A stretch of 6,665 nt of DNA from Zavarzinia sp. (lineage in GTDB: Bacteria; Pseudomonadota; Alphaproteobacteria; Zavarziniales; Zavarziniaceae), in the NCBI GenBank assembly GCA_028694545.1, contig JAQVKV010000133.1:1-6665 (forward strand), read 5' to 3'. The notes beneath the pieces are model-generated. The model had not been told where the DNA came from and made no database searches. It saw only the letters and a list, made by a program, of their open reading frames with translations. The translations under genes and the position numbers were made by a program. Below, in pieces: positions 5,748 through 6,665 of this stretch. Position 1 is the first letter of the stretch; each line of letters starts with the position of its first letter.

Positions 5748-5975
5748 GGGTCTCTTCCCTGTTCCCGTTCGCCCCTTGCGTGTAACAGCAAGACGCCGCC
5801 GTCAAGCGCGTCGTCGACAATTTGTCATTCTATTGGCGCCGATATGGTGCGGTGCACCGAAAGCGATGGCCGGGTAGTCCGGGGGGCTCGACCTTTGTCC
5901 CGTCAGGCCTTAACGTCTTCGCCGCATAAACGACCGGAAAATCGGCCAGCCAAAAAATTGGCCAGGAGGAGCCTC
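5748..5975. promoter_or_regulatory. Divergent intergenic region between lipoprotein and aldehyde dehydrogenase
   Basis: This 228-base gap has no credible gene on either strand and should hold the promoters of both divergent genes. On the plus strand a TTGTCA at 5822-5827 and TATGGT at 5843-5848 are spaced 15 bases apart, a weak promoter candidate. A palindrome GGTGCACC lies at 5851-5858 and could bind a dimeric regulator. On the minus strand TTGACG lies at 5805-5800, but no good -10 follows at standard spacing. Confidence 0.35.
5938..5965 (+). repeat. Imperfect 12-base direct repeat overlapping the aldehyde dehydrogenase ribosome binding site
   Basis: AAAATCGGCCAG at 5938-5949 and AAAATTGGCCAG at 5954-5965 differ at one base and have a 16-base period. 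The second copy runs into the AGGAGG at 5964-5969 that precedes the ATG at 5976. The GGCCA/TGGCC parts can also pair as a short 5-bp stem with an A-rich loop. Protein binding or translation control is possible but not shown. Confidence 0.45.
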
Positions 5976-6665
5976 ATGAAGGAGTATCTGCGTTTCTATA
6001 TCGGCGGCGCCTGGGTGGACCCGGCCGAGCCGAAGACCCTCGACGTGATCAATCCGGCCACGGAAGAGGCATTCGCCCGTATTTCCATGGGCTCGGCCGC
6101 CGATGTCGACAAGGCGGTTAAGGCGGCCAAGGCGGCTTTCGAGACCTATTCCCAGACCACGCGGGAAGAGCGGATCGATCTCCTGCAGCGGATCCTGACT
6201 GCCTATCAGGCGCGCTACGGCGATTTCGTCGAAGCGATCTCGACCGAGATGGGCGCCCCCCTGTTCCTGTCCAAGGCGGCGCAGGCGGCGACCGGCGTCG
6301 CCCATTTCGCCAAGATGATCGAGATCCTGAAGGAATTCCCCTTCCAGGAGATGCGCGGTACTACGGCGATCTCGAAGGAGCCGGTCGGTGTCTGCGGTTT
6401 CATCACGCCCTGGAACTGGCCGATCAACCAGATCGTGTGCAAGGTGGCGCCGGCGCTGGCGGCGGGCTGCACCATGGTGCTGAAGCCGTCCGAGATCGCG
6501 CCGGTCAACGCCATGATCCTGGCCGAGGTGATGCACGAGGCCGGCGTGCCGGCGGGTGTCTTCAACCTCGTCAACGGGGATGGTGTCGGCGTCGGCCAGC
6601 CGCTGTCCGCCCATCCGGACGTCGACATGGTCTCCTTCACGGGCTCGACCCGGGCCGGCGTTGCC
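5976..6665 (+). CDS. NAD(P)-dependent aldehyde dehydrogenase, C-terminal half beyond window
   Basis: The first 230 residues of an aldehyde dehydrogenase superfamily protein are present; full-length members are about 475-500, so roughly half is missing. These soluble enzymes oxidise an aldehyde to the acid with NAD(P)+. FYIGGAWVDP at about 7-16 and INPATEE at about 25-31 are typical N-terminal strands. PWNWP at 145-149 carries the conserved Asn147 of the oxyanion hole. KPSE at 170-173 carries the cofactor-binding Lys, and FTGS at 221-224 is the conserved cofactor-site motif. The catalytic Cys and general-base Glu lie past the edge, so activity cannot be judged. The start is firm: AGGAGG at 5964-5969 lies six bases before the ATG. 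The substrate cannot be set from this part. The gene is divergent from the lipoprotein, and no link to the pilin genes is evident. Confidence 0.96.
   Translation, partial: MKEYLRFYIGGAWVDPAEPKTLDVINPATEEAFARISMGSAADVDKAVKAAKAAFETYSQTTREERIDLLQRILTAYQARYGDFVEAISTEMGAPLFLSKAAQAATGVAHFAKMIEILKEFPFQEMRGTTAISKEPVGVCGFITPWNWPINQIVCKVAPALAAGCTMVLKPSEIAPVNAMILAEVMHEAGVPAGVFNLVNGDGVGVGQPLSAHPDVDMVSFTGSTRAGVA

Noticed and set aside
5910..6614. A 234-codon minus-strand open frame opposite the aldehyde dehydrogenase
   Set aside because: The plus strand carries canonical aldehyde dehydrogenase motifs; the minus frame is its shadow.

Overview
The window reads as chromosomal DNA of a high-GC alphaproteobacterium. 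This rests on strongly GC-biased third codon positions in every gene, Flp-type pilins, a TIGR03862-type flavoprotein and purine-rich Shine-Dalgarno sites. Genus cannot be set from the sequence alone. No tRNA, rRNA, CRISPR array, insertion sequence or phage gene was seen. The window is densely coding, and no gap exceeds about 230 bases.

Layout from left to right: (1) A minus-strand FAD-dependent HI0933/BaiN-like oxidoreductase runs off the left edge and lacks only its extreme C-terminus. (2) After a 112-base divergent gap, a plus-strand run of four genes begins: a large polytopic membrane protein that looks like a GT-C/oligosaccharyltransferase-type glycosyltransferase (608 aa), a typical Flp major pilin (60 aa), a second, divergent Flp-like pilin with an acidic leader (65 aa), and a polytopic membrane protein with conserved-looking histidine clusters (369 aa). 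(3) A minus-strand Pro/Ala-rich lipoprotein (250 aa) converges on that run, and a short perfect hairpin sits at the junction. (4) After a 228-base divergent gap, a plus-strand NAD(P)-dependent aldehyde dehydrogenase begins and runs off the right edge.

The two flanking enzymes look like ordinary metabolic genes. The central part is more interesting. A glycosyltransferase-like membrane protein stands directly before two Flp-type pilin genes, followed by an uncharacterised histidine-rich membrane protein and, convergently, an outer-membrane-type lipoprotein. None of the Tad assembly genes (prepilin peptidase, secretin, ATPase) is in the window. A role in making or modifying a surface pilus is a reasonable inference from gene order, but the sequence does not prove it. 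The small non-coding elements noted are hairpins near the gene ends, a perfect tandem 13-mer before the histidine-rich membrane protein, and an imperfect 12-base direct repeat overlapping the ribosome-binding site of the aldehyde dehydrogenase.
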